A DNA stretch of 64,000 nucleotides, taken from positions 1,624,001-1,688,000 of the forward strand of contig OY754964.1 of the NCBI GenBank assembly GCA_963576475.1, written 5' to 3'. The position numbers and the translations under genes are program-made. The stretch comes from Molanna angustata (Eukaryota; Arthropoda; Insecta; Trichoptera; Molannidae). The notes under the pieces were generated by a model. It saw only the letters and a list, made by a program, of their open reading frames with translations, was not told where the DNA came from and did no database searches. This document shows positions 43,395-53,299 of the stretch, piece after piece (positions within the stretch are counted from its first letter, which is position 1; each line of letters begins with the position of its first letter).

Positions 43395-43835
43395 ATGCCA
43401 GCAAATCAAAGACAATGGTCTTTGAAAAGAGTGAAAGCAGAACAGCGTGTAAAATAAGAGTAGAGAACGAATGGCTCGAGCAAGTCGACGAATATGTATA
43501 CTTGGGAAGCATATTTCAACGGAAAGGACGACTCGATAAAGAGATCGAAAGAAGAGTTATGGCAGGAAACAGAGTGAATGGAGCACTAAGACCAATTATG
43601 AATGATCGCAACATATCAAAGGATGCCAAAGTTGCCATTCATAACGCCATCGTAGTGCCAACGTTGACGTATGCAAGTGAAACCTGGACATGGCAGAAGA
43701 CGTATGCAAGTGAAACCAGGACATGGCAGAAGACGCATGAAAGTAGAATAAATGCAGTTGAAATGAGATCGTTAAGAAGGATTTGTAATAGAACGATGTA
43801 TGACCGGGTAAGAAACGAGGATATAAGGAAAGAAT
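43395..43835 (+). pseudogene. LINE family A RT C-terminal part, left of nested insertion
   Basis: The frame covers WLEQVDEYVYLGSIFQRKGR, EIERRVMAGNRVNGALRPIM, AKVAIHNAIVVPTLTYASET, then SRINAVEMRSLRRICNRTMY and DRVRNEDIRKE. A 33-bp in-frame duplication (43667-43699 and 43700-43732) doubles TYASETWTWQK. The frame is then cut by the R1-like element at 43836; it would continue at 46720 in the right half. The RT core is missing at the 5' side. Confidence 0.85.
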
Positions 43836-46705
43836 TCGCTACTCCCACCACCATCCGCTCCGCATATGGGGACTGTCAACGGCCCCTTCGCAGAACGCTA
43901 GAATGAATGACAAAAAAAAACAATGCATGGCACGAAGAGTAGCTCATGGAGCCCTCTAGATTAGCAATCTCGGCACCATGGTGCAAAAAGAACAATCAAC
44001 AAGTGCAAATTGAGATTCACACTTGCGGACTGTCGGCGACTTCAGATCCATATATATAGGGCATCAGAGAAGTGACCATGATCTCTAGAAACAGAAAAGT
44101 CAGTGAGAATCTTCGGATAATAAGGCACCGTATCTATGGCAAAATCGTTTGAAGGCTTTGTAATTGTTCTTCGAGATCACTAAGTCCGCATGTCCAATGG
44201 GACCTTGAAGAGGCCCACGGACAGCAACGAGGAGCTCCGATCTGTAAGAGGACACAATTGGGTGGGTCACAACACTCCCAAAGGATGTGATCCAAAGTTT
44301 GGTCCGGACATTGACAAAACTGACATGAGGAAGAGGGAGCAATGTTGAAGCGATGGAGATAGCTTTTAAAGTTACCGTGTCCTGTGAGAAATTGAGAAGT
44401 CCAAAAGTCTGGAACAACCCAAGGAGATTTCAGTCGCGACCTCACGTCAGGAAAAAATAAAAAGGTAACTCTACCAACTAGACAGGTCGTCCAGCGGTTT
44501 TGCCAAATGTTTAGTAGAGTGTCGCTCACGTTTCTCTTAATTGAGCTTCGAGACATTCGACTTTCAGGGGGGTGAAAAGAAGTGTCACCGACGACAGAAG
44601 GACGGCCTCGCAATAAATTGAAAATAGCACCTCTACGTTGAATTTCAAGATCAAGGGGGGTTAAGCCTGTCAAAATTGGCAGGGCTTCGGTGGGACTTGT
44701 TCTGTAAGCTTTGGATACTGCAATGAGAGCGAATCTTTGGCCTGAAAGCAAGGTTCTTCGAATATGCTGAAACTCGCAGGCGTTAGACCAACAACCTGCC
44801 GCATAGCAAGCGATGCCAAGATAAACGGCTTTGTAGAAAAGGCGGGCGATAGGAAATTGCAGACCCCAGCTTGCTTTGGCGAGGTGTCCTATTTTAATGA
44901 AAGCAAACTTAGCCTTATCTACACATGATTTGGCATGATTTTTGAAACTCGGTCCCCTTTCTAGAATAACTCCGAGACAGGTGACTTGGTCTCGAAAGAC
45001 AATATTAGTTCCTAGAAACTGAATGGACGGCCGTCTGCGAAGTATGCCCTTAAATACCAGGCCATAAGTCTTGTTCGGAGCGAAGCATAGCTTGTTTTTT
45101 ATACCCCAGTCAGAAACAAAGCTCAGCGCTTGGGTGGCTGAGTTCTCGATTGATCTGCGAGAATCAGCACGAATCATAATGTAAGCATCATCAGCATATG
45201 CTTGAATTATACAGTTGCTCGGAAGAGGAAGATCCAATAGATCATCGAAAAGAATGTTCCAAAGAAGTGGACCGAGAACAGAAACTTGAGGACATCCAAT
45301 TCTTACTTGTCGCTTATGAATAAATTGACCCCCAGGAAGGACTTTGTGGCGATTTTCGAAGTAGCTCTTAACAATAAGGTATAAGTTACGAGGAATATTT
45401 CTAGCCTTAAGTTTGTGCAGAATGAGCGGCCACCAAGCATTGTCAAACGTACCACTTATATCAAGCGAGATGGCTACAACATATTTCTCATTGGAGCACT
45501 CTACAAAATCTATCATCTCGTTAACAGCGTCAACGGTGGAGATGCCGGGACGAAAACCAAATTGGCGTCGGGATAGCGGACGATAATTAGAGAGATGTGA
45601 CTCAATTCTACGGCAAATCAATTGCTCGAGAACTTTACCTAGAATAGGGAGAAGAGTAATGGGTCTGTATGATTTGGGATCCGTACTAGAGCGATCGCAA
45701 CGTTTGGATATTATCGTCATGAGACCTGTTTTCCAGCAATCTGGAAAACAGCCTTCATTTAGACATCGGTTGAAGAGGACAGTCATTTCAGAACGAGCTA
45801 GACGCCAGCATCTCTGTGCTAGAGAAGAATCAATGCGATCTAAGCCTGGGGATTTATTTTGCTTAAGGTTCTTGATAATTAAATCAAGTTCCTCAGCAGA
45901 AGTTGGTGGCGAAGGGGATGTTAGAGGAAGAGTTTTTTGAAGAGTACGAACCTGTTTGTGAAAATCGTTATCAGTCAGAGGATTGTCTTTTGAGACTAAT
46001 GCATCCAGGAAAGCAGAGGCAGTATCATCAATGGATGAAGTCATATTGCCATTATTTATACGGATTATACATGAAAGAGCTCTATTGTTATCTCGTTTTG
46101 ATGAAACACATTTAAACATAGCACCCCAAGGATCCGAAACAGATACCTCAGAGACCATTTTTTGCCAGCTTGCGGTTTTAGCGCGAATTATCTCTTTTTT
46201 GTAACGATTGTGGGCCTGTCTGTAACTACAGTAAAGGCTTGAAATAGTAGAACCTGTGTAGTTTCGACTACGACCTGTTCGTAGGGCTCGACGAGAGCGT
46301 GATGCACATTGCTTTAGAGCGTCAAGACCGGAATGCCACCACGTATTTGGCCACGCAAGATAGCTGCTGCAAGAATGAGGATGTGGAGATCTAGCAATTC
46401 TATTGTTCGAGAGGCTGGTATGTGGCTTGATTCTCCAATTCACAGAAGATGGGCATCAATTTTGCAGTGACTGAAGTGATTTCAATGGATGTTTTTTTTT
46501 TTTTTATACGGTGATATTTTTTTTTGCTTCCAGTTATATTATTTAATGTTTGTTTTAATATATATTGATATGTACTTATACCTTATTATTATTTTTTTTA
46601 TTATTTTTAAATGATGTATATACATATTATATGGTTTGTGTTGCATTTCACCCCCCTGCTCACGAACTGAAATAAAATTAAATTTATTTATTTATTTATT
46701 AGCTT
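43836..46705 (-). mobile_element. R1-like LINE inserted in LINE A (14-bp TSD)
   Basis: TATAAGGAAAGAAT occurs at both borders (43822-43835 and 46706-46719), and joining the flanks restores the LINE A frame. The inserted DNA has an RT frame on the minus strand and its 3' UTR toward 43.9 kb. Yet the only tail-like repeat (AATAAAATTAAA then TTTATTTATTTATT) is at the right border, where the 5' end of the minus-strand part should be. This suggests an inversion during insertion or a composite insertion. Confidence 0.85.
44134..46443 (-). CDS. R1-like reverse transcriptase, 769-codon frame
   Basis: Residues 1-185 are the linker after the lost endonuclease. RT motifs: KSPGLDRID (197-205), SYRPITLLPILGKVLE (258-273), RRQFGFRPG (292-300), motif A AISLDISGTFDNAWW (D328), motif B GCPQVSVLGP (383-392, with Val where Gly is usual), motif C QAYADDAY (D418, D419). 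A C-terminal knuckle CQFC...H...C uses C707, C710, H719 and C724. After about residue 728 the frame seems shifted: the next frame gives ELLVAVRGPLQGPIGHADLV, matching the copy at 32.1 kb. So the C-terminus is broken near 44236-44275. The first Met is arbitrary, since the element is 5'-truncated. Confidence 0.85.
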   Translation of the reverse strand: MNWRIKPHTSLSNNRIARSPHPHSCSSYLAWPNTWWHSGLDALKQCASRSRRALRTGRSRNYTGSTISSLYCSYRQAHNRYKKEIIRAKTASWQKMVSEVSVSDPWGAMFKCVSSKRDNNRALSCIIRINNGNMTSSIDDTASAFLDALVSKDNPLTDNDFHKQVRTLQKTLPLTSPSPPTSAEELDLIIKNLKQNKSPGLDRIDSSLAQRCWRLARSEMTVLFNRCLNEGCFPDCWKTGLMTIISKRCDRSSTDPKSYRPITLLPILGKVLEQLICRRIESHLSNYRPLSRRQFGFRPGISTVDAVNEMIDFVECSNEKYVVAISLDISGTFDNAWWPLILHKLKARNIPRNLYLIVKSYFENRHKVLPGGQFIHKRQVRIGCPQVSVLGPLLWNILFDDLLDLPLPSNCIIQAYADDAYIMIRADSRRSIENSATQALSFVSDWGIKNKLCFAPNKTYGLVFKGILRRRPSIQFLGTNIVFRDQVTCLGVILERGPSFKNHAKSCVDKAKFAFIKIGHLAKASWGLQFPIARLFYKAVYLGIACYAAGCWSNACEFQHIRRTLLSGQRFALIAVSKAYRTSPTEALPILTGLTPLDLEIQRRGAIFNLLRGRPSVVGDTSFHPPESRMSRSSIKRNVSDTLLNIWQNRWTTCLVGRVTFLFFPDVRSRLKSPWVVPDFWTSQFLTGHGNFKSYLHRFNIAPSSSCQFCQCPDQTLDHILWECCDPPNCVLLQIGAPRCCPWASSRSHWTCGLSDLEEQLQSLQTILP

Positions 46706-47085
46706 TATAAGGAAAGAATGTAAGATGAAGAAAGATGTCATTACAAGAATGAAAGTGAACACATTGCGATGGTTAGGTCACATGGGGAGAATGAATGAGG
46801 AGCGCCTGACGAAGAAAATATACAGAGCAGAAAGGAATGGAATGAGAGGTCGGGGACGCCCAAGAAAGGGATGGCACGACCATGTGAACGAAATTTTGAA
46901 AGACGAAATTTTGAAAGACGGAAAGACGGAAGTGTGAGCAATAGACGAACATGTATGAGACGATGCATGAATGTGGATGAGGCGAGGGATGCGTGCCAGG
47001 ATAGAAAGATGTGGCGTTCGGTTCTCTCTGTCTACCCCGCAAGGGACAAGGCGTGATGGTATGTATGTATGTATGTATGTACAAA
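46706..47085 (+). pseudogene. LINE family A C-terminus and 3' end, right of nested insertion
   Basis: It continues from the TSD: IRKECKMKKDVITRMKVN, TLRWLGHMGRMNEERLTKK, YRAERNGMRGRGRPRKGWHD, HVNEILKD, with a 15-bp duplication giving EILKDEILKD, then a stop at about 46935. The 3' terminus is GTTCTCTCTGTCTACCCCGC, AAGGGACAAGGCGTGATGG and (TATG)n. Minus-strand frames here are shadows. Confidence 0.85.
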
Positions 47086-47484
47086 AAAATATAATAAGGA
47101 ATACTAGATTCAATTAAATGCAAAAGAAAACACAATATAAAAATAATAATGAAAATGACTATATGTAAATAAAAGAAAATGGATGGGATGCGAAGGGAAG
47201 AAGGATAAAGTAACTACAGTGTGGATGTGTGGATAAGAAATTTAACTTAACAGAAGCTTCTTGAAATCCATCAAACTAGGAGCTTCTCTTATACCCAAGT
47301 CGGGCTGCGTGAATTGTGGACATTATCATAAATATTGCTATTAGACTGACATTTTTACTATTATTATTAGACTTTACATTATTTCATAATAATTATTGTT
47401 GTAAGTTTAAAAATTATTACGTTATTATTGTTATCGGCCAGTTTATACAGAACTGTATAAATCACAATAAACCAATAAATAAAT
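47086..47484. other. Unassigned AT-rich stretch
   Basis: A run of ATTATTATT words and AATAAACCAATAAATAAATA just before 47485 could be a LINE tail, but no coding relic confirms it. Confidence 0.35.
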
Positions 47485-48225
47485 ACTAGGGGCTCTGCTT
47501 CTAACCGCTATCGCGGCTCAACCCCCAACGGCCGCTGCGCGGCTTATTTGCCGCTACGCGGCAGTTGCGAAATACCCTTATAAATCTAAATATCGTCAAA
47601 TATACCATTTAGGACATTACACAATATTTAAAAACTAAATATCTTTACATGAAAACGTTAAAATCAAGTAATAAAACAGTATTTTATAGTAAAAGTGCGG
47701 AAACTATAAAAAAAATATTTTCGTCAATGTTTTGAAGGACATGCGTTATATGAAATGCCTATGTTTGAAATTACAAACATTAATAATTTGAATGTACACT
47801 CGAAATATCATTTAGAACAGTACACAACAGTTAAGACTGAATATATTTTTATAATAATACAATAATAATGATAAATTATACATATAATGTAATTAAACGA
47901 AAACATTACCTGTCATATCTTTTACATACATAGACATATTGAAAGCAATGTTGTCAGTATTCAAAATGGATATACCGCAGATTATCACGGTTAAAATTTA
48001 TTCTGAATGTTTAAAATTCCTTTTTAAACAATAGTATTGTCAATTTATGCAGAAAATACATTTTAAACGATTAATTTGTACTTTGTCGCATCAATTTATT
48101 TTTTATTTTAAATAAAAATTTCGAACGCGAAAATTGCAAATTGGAAAAATTATTTCACTGGCGATCCGTTGAAGGACGAAAAAAGATGGCGTACAGTAAT
48201 TATATTATAGATAGATACCCTCCAG
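47485..48225. repeat. Unclassified repeat with CGCGGC hairpins
   Basis: After TACTAGGGGCTCTGCTTC come three short palindromic words within 65 bp: CCGCTATCGCGG, GCCGCTGCGCGGC and GCCGCTACGCGGC. The block then turns AT-rich and ends near ATTATATTATAGATAGATA. The composition jump and the hairpin cluster suggest a mobile element end; no terminal inverted repeats or frames support a class. Confidence 0.35.
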
Positions 48226-48334
48226 AATGCTTCAAGATGTTGTAATTACTTTTATCAATCAGTACAACATATTTAAAAATAATCATTACTTTCAATTTGC
48301 GTCTTAATAATTCTCCAGACTTATACTGCGCAGT

Positions 48335-48425
48335 TGGCGAGTTTATTGCCGTATGACAATTTCTTCCAACTAACCAGTGTTTCCAGCCCAGAGAAGCAAT
48401 ATTTGCGTCAGAAATGAATTTAAAT
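48335..48425 (-). mobile_element. LINE B 3' end
   Basis: Minus strand: GCAAATATTGCTTCTCTGGG, CTGGAAACACTGGTTAGTTG, GAAGAAATTGTCATACGGCA, ATAAACTCGCCAACTG. Same order as 25612-25725. Hairpin 48345-48360 with one mismatch. Confidence 0.6.
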
Positions 48426-48764
48426 AAATTATAAATGTGAATGAAAAATAAAAAGGTAAAACTCTCAGAAATTCCACTGTTTGCTTATACGGTTAGTTTT
48501 GTGGAAAACGCTGCATAAAATATTCGATCCAGTATATTTTGTGATGCATGATCAAGCATTTTCAAAGTCATGCTTCGTTCACTGTAGATATGCTTTACAA
48601 TTCTATGGAGAAAATGTGGAATCTACCGTGAATCTCCCTTATTCATAAATCCATATTCCTTGTGCATCGTAAGATTATATATTTGATAGCCTCATAAGAA
48701 ATTGTAACTATAAACTATAGAAATACAGTCTAGAAAGAAATAAGTAGAAATAACATTGATTTTT

Positions 48765-49060
48765 TTCCGTCGGGAGTCAATAATATTTTTATGATAATTT
48801 TTTAATTGATATTTCAATAGAGATGAGGTTGGAATATTATAGGAGAATCAAGGTAAATCAAGGCGCCTACACGGCTTACAACCTGTCATCCGCTTGCGCA
48901 AGTTCAACAATTATGCTTTTTTTGTGAGTTCCCTATGAATCCAAATTTTGATAGTCCTATAAGATAATAAAAATAAAAGATAATAATATAATAGATTCAT
49001 AAAAATCCTTTCACTCGAGAGTAAGCTGAAACACCGTCGCCATCTATGAAGTGACGAAGA
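48765..49060 (+). repeat. Diverged relative of the 33.3-kb fold-back
   Basis: TTTTTTCCGTCGGGAGTCAA, ATTTCAATAGAGATGAGG, TTGGAATATTATAGGAG and CTACACGGCTTACAACCTGT follow the left arm at 33230-33366. The right arm is missing. It ends with a partial GAAAC motif (AAGCTGAAACACCGTCG, 49022-49038). Confidence 0.6.
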
Positions 49061-50041
49061 AACTTTTTTATAACATCATCTATTGAGAAATTGGTTTGTT
49101 ATTTATTTGGGACAGAAACAGCGACCGAAAAAGAAAAATATACAAAACAGTAAAAAAAAATACATGCGCCTAAACTACTATCCACAAATTAAAAAATATA
49201 ATCAACAACAGAATAAAATAGGTAGATGAGAAAAAATAAAAAACATAGAACAAAAAAGATGAAGAGCTTATCAAAATAAAAGTATAGAATGTAAATAAAT
49301 AATAAAAAAGGATTTTGATTGGAGATGAAGGGGTAGGAAAGATGGAAGGAAATGAGGGATGTGAAGACGTTTGCCGCATAAAGCCACCACTCAATCAACC
49401 GGCACTAATTTATTTCGTACCAGTTTTCGATATTTTTGTCGTAACCAAATTGAAAAATATCGACCTCATTAAATTTTCCATTGTATTGACGGCATATGCG
49501 CGGTATAATGAATACTTTCGATAGTTCGTCCCATATACCATTGTTTTTTCTCATTTGTCGTAAATTGTATGTTAAACTTTAAAAAATACTTGATATGATG
49601 TCCTATTATTATGTACCGTAGTCTACATTTACTTGTTTTTCTTTTCACTGTTTTTAATATCATTATACTCTACTGTACTGTTGGATATCAAAAATAAAAA
49701 AATATACCGGAACATGAAACAATTCAGGACTTCTGGTCGCTCTTTTTGGGGCACGTAATGAAACTAATTTCAGAATATCCTGAGCATCAATGTAGAGTAA
49801 CGATTGATCAAATAAGATGCGTCTTATACATGAGGGGACGATGCTTTCGCATAGATGTCACCCCTGAACCCCGCAATAAATATTATGTCATTGTTTTGTA
49901 CCAATTTACTATTTACTTGTACCAAAGTGTATATAAATAATATATTTTTATAGTTGCATATACGCAATTATAGGATTTTTTCCCTGTCGGAAGTCAATTA
50001 TGTTTTTATGACAATTTTTTTTTCACCCAAAAAGGATGTTT
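49061..50041. other. AT-rich stretch without recognised genes
   Basis: Frames of 60-75 codons are open on both strands but are not recognisable. Near 49975-50000 TTTTTTCCCTGTCGGAAGTC is another scrap of the fold-back family at 33.2 kb. Confidence 0.4.
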
Positions 50042-51137
50042 TTTATTTATTTATTTATTATTTTATTTTGTTAAATGAATATGTCCTTGTTAAACAAGTA
50101 CATATACATCTTCCTACGTTCCCTAAAATAAGCAAATAAATATATACGTTGAAAGTGTTGTATTATGCTCTTGGACAAACGTCAGTCTCTTATGGGATTA
50201 TAGGTTGGGGTGGTTTAGCTAAGACCAACCTATTTCCCATCTCAACCGCGCAAAAATCACTACTCCGGGTCATTTGTCGAAAACCTTTCAGATATCCATC
50301 AAATCAGCTTTTTTCGGAATTCAAGGTCCTTGATGTTAGACAACTCTATATTAGAACAATAGTCATCCAACTACATAAAAACCCAGCAATATATAAACCA
50401 CAATACACCCTTACTTTTAATACAAGAAATAGACATTTGCTGCAACCGACTCATACACAGACTACTTTTGCCCAGAGACACTACACATTTTTAGCACCCA
50501 GAACATATAATATGGTTATGTCTGATATCTTGGACTTACTACAGCCGAGTGGGCATAATTTTGGAAAGCTGGTTACTGATTGGTTGATTCGGAGAGGCAG
50601 GGAAGAGTCAGAGAGAGACTTGACGTTTGTCCTAAGATAATTTTAATATAATTTACAATCAAAATCTTTTTCATACACCCTTTTACACATATCCACACAC
50701 GCAAACACACCCTCACATTAACAAAAACAAAAAGACACACTGATAATTTTTTTCATGTACCTACAATTGTATTTTATATGTACTTTTTTATATTTTTTTT
50801 ATGACTTAAAATGTGTACTTTTGTACTTTATTATTTGTATTTTTTATATTTTTTTGTGCCTTAGATGTTAAGAATTCACGTAGCTAAAATTTATGCTTAC
50901 TTATTGCCTAGTATTACCTCAGAACAGGCTTTGCCTAGTGAGGTAATAAATTCCATTTATATATTTCATGAACAATGTTTTATATTTTACTTTATATTGT
51001 ATTATGGAAATTAATAAATAAAAAAAAAAAAAAAAATGCTTTTGCTATAGGTGAACGAAATCGGTCAGGCAGGATTCGAACTCGCGACCACTGGATTACT
51101 AGCCCAGCGCGCTAACCGCTCTGCCATCGACCCATCT
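50042..51137 (-). mobile_element. tRNA-Thr-type SINE split by a LINE
   Basis: The SINE 3' body is at 50060-50140 (minus: GCTTATTTTAGGGAACGTAG, ATGTATATGTACTTGTTTAA) and its head at 51037-51137 (minus: GGTCGATGGCAGAGCGGTTA, CTGGGCTAGTAATCCAGTGG, GAGTTCGAATCC). Joining the two gives the continuous SINE seen at 25.8 kb. The LINE tail lies between them. Confidence 0.88.
50141..51036 (+). mobile_element. CR1/Jockey-like LINE 3' end inside the SINE
   Basis: A 163-codon frame (50149-50640) encodes the RT C-terminal part: KVLYYALGQTSVSYGIIGWG, TAQKSLLRVICRKPFRYPSN, LFSEFKVLDVRQLYIRT and FAQRHYTFLAPRTYNMV. The 3' UTR ends with a hairpin TTACCTCA-GAACAGGCTTTGCCTAG-TGAGGTAA (50914-50946) and poly-A to 51036. 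No RT core is present. The target duplication is masked by A-rich sequence. Confidence 0.85.
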
Positions 51138-51345
51138 GTTGCAGCCGTTACTAATCAGAAACATTGCATTACACAGATTTAGTAACAAAAAAATACAAAA
51201 TTTAAATAATACTCATATTCTTTATAATATATTTAAATATTAAACCATGAACCTGGGGAGAGTTCAACCCAAGAAGGTAAACTGTGGAAATGGGGTATTG
51301 GACATTCTTAAACTTAAAATAAATGTCTAGCGCGTCCCTGCCCCC

Positions 51346-51489
51346 CCTAGACAATGTGTCATTTAGCTCAAGAAAAGATAACTCAATGTATGAAAGTGAC
51401 AGTTGTCACTTGACTGGCAACTGTCACTTCCATACATTGAGTTATCTTTTCTTGCTTCCTTTCTTGAGCTAAATGACACATTGTCTAGG
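51346..51489. repeat. Fold-back element, about 65-bp arms
   Basis: CCTAGACAATGTGTCATTTA, GCTCAAGAAAAGATAACTCA and ATGTATGAAAGTGACAGTTG on the left are mirrored on the right, separated by a few bases. The right arm has an extra 12 bp (CTTCCTTTCTTG), a local duplication. The left arm overlaps a C-run. Confidence 0.85.
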
Positions 51490-51599
51490 TGGACTGATTG
51501 GACAACCAAATAGAACGTGATCCGGCGTTTCCTCATCCCATCCACATGAAAAGTTTTATCGTACGCACAGTGAAAGTTGAATTATAAATGAAATTGAAA

Positions 51600-51895
51600 T
51601 TTAGTTTTCCATTCAGTTCTGTCTTGAACTGTAGCTATCCTCGACCATGCAGGACAATGCCATCTGTCCACCTTTGTAGTGGTCTAACTACGCATCCTTA
51701 GTTGGTTCAGGGCATTCACTTCAGGATTCTAGGTGACCGTCTGACACTGTCACATGCCCCGCCCGCTGCAAGTTCAGCCTTGCTGCTCTCTCTGCAATGT
51801 CGGCAACCTTTGTTCGACATCTAATATCCTCGTTTCTGGTTCGATTCCGGAGACTGACGCCCAACGTTTGCCTCTTCATTGCTAGGTGAACGCAT
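51600..51895 (-). mobile_element. RTE-like RT C-terminal fragment
   Basis: Minus strand reads AMKRQTLGVSLRNRTRNEDI then RCRTKVADIAERAARLNLQR and AGHVTVSDGHLES before a stop; later pieces keep GGQMALSCMVED. This is the MLG.SLRDR.RN..IR..TKV.DI segment of a common insect LINE. Degraded. Confidence 0.6.
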
Positions 51896-52516
51896 TTAAT
51901 CTTTTACAATGTATTTGTAAAAATAAAACACAGTTGTAATCAACGAGTTTTCAATTCATTAGCCTTTCTAGTTGTGTCTTTTTGCTAAGTAAATTAATAC
52001 TCGTTGTAGACATGTACCTACGAATTTCAATTTACTTTATATAAACAACGAATGTAATATTTAAAACGACCAGTTTTGAAGCAACCGCTTCTTCCACAGG
52101 AAGGGCGTCAACTCCAGAAATATTAATACTGGTAATTGTGCTAGAGGCGGTGCATTGATATGAATGAAGCAAAAACCTGCGTCAAAATTTGATAGTTTGG
52201 CGTTCAATTTAATACCCGCCCAGATAGAGACATGGCGAAATGGAATTTATGCATGTTGGTTATGCATGAATCAATTGATGAGTAGTACCTATATTATATT
52301 CACAGTACGATTGACGTAGCTTAGTCGGCAGTTTGACTACCACGTGATATTAAATGAAATTTTATTGATGTCCATAAAACATGTACAAATAATTTTAACA
52401 CGTGTAAAAAATTATGAATCAACCTTATGCTGTTTTGCTTTTATTGCAGTAAACAATAAATAAGTAAAAACATTAAACACTGTTTTTTTATTCTAAAATT
52501 ATTTTATTCCTATCTA
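51896..52516. other. Unassigned AT-rich stretch
   Basis: No supported gene or repeat. ACGACCAGTTTTGAAGCAAC (52067) is also present as TGACCAGTTTCGAAGCAACC at 40377, a short shared word of unknown origin. Confidence 0.35.
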
Positions 52517-52556
52517 TGATGACTGTTTCGCCCGGTGAAGGCCTCTTCAACTGATC
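52517..52556 (-). other. Two-stem GAAAC motif
   Basis: Minus strand: CAGTTGAAGAG, hairpin GCCT-tcacc-GGGC, GAAACAGTCATCAT. It matches the motif at 4377-4417 base for base over most of its length. No fold-back arms surround it. Confidence 0.45.
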
Positions 52557-53299
52557 ATAAAATACAATAGGTACTCTAGGTCAGTGGTCGAAAAACTGCG
52601 ATTCACGACCCACATACGAACTTTCTGACCCATTGAGTAAGGCTAAACTTTAATATAAGTATATTAAGGCGCAGGGTAAGGCAATGCAGGCGGGTCAAAT
52701 ACAAACTATAAGGCCCTTGTATACCCTGGGTAAACGGATGCACGCGCACTAAATTACCTTCTAATGTATGAAACACGAAAAATTATTGTATTTCACTTGA
52801 TATTTATGTGATGTACAACATTTTATCGTGCAAAAAAGGGTAAAATTTAGAGTTTTTTTAAATAGCAATAATAGTAATTAAAATACTATAATAATAAAAA
52901 ACTCAGCCGGTAGATTTTCACATTCTCTTTCAGTTGAAGTAAAAATCTACTTCATTCATAGGCCATGTAGTTTTTTAGTTACTTACAATAAAAAAATAAA
53001 AAAGGGGTTTATTAAAACTAATTTTACAAGAAAAGTATTAAACAAATTCAAAAAACTCATGCAATAGAATGAAGATGTAGCTACATACAAACTTGTTATT
53101 ATTATTTCAAAGACGTATCTTTTGAGGGTATTAGCGAAATTATTTTCAAAATATAATATAAAGCCTACTATAGCCACTTAAGGTATGAGAATGTACGTCC
53201 TTAAAGATAACAATCGTGTACGCCCGAGTCTATGTATTTGAATAGTGTTACGTACATAAAATAATATGTTTTTTTTTTATTTTACATAAAGCAAGAGCG
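52557..53299. other. Unassigned AT-rich stretch
   Basis: GGTCAGTGGTCGAAAAACTG (52579) resembles a hAT terminus, but the partner end was not found. No gene is supported. Confidence 0.35.

Noticed and set aside
45659..46204. Plus-strand frames within the R1-like element
   Set aside because: Antisense to the RT frame with all RT motifs; no features of their own.
46741..47135. Minus-strand frames of 75-120 codons
   Set aside because: Antisense shadows of LINE A; the recurrence at each LINE A copy reflects DNA homology, not a gene.
52578..52615. hAT element end (CAGTGGTCGAAAAACTG)
   Set aside because: Only one end resembling a hAT terminus; no partner identified.
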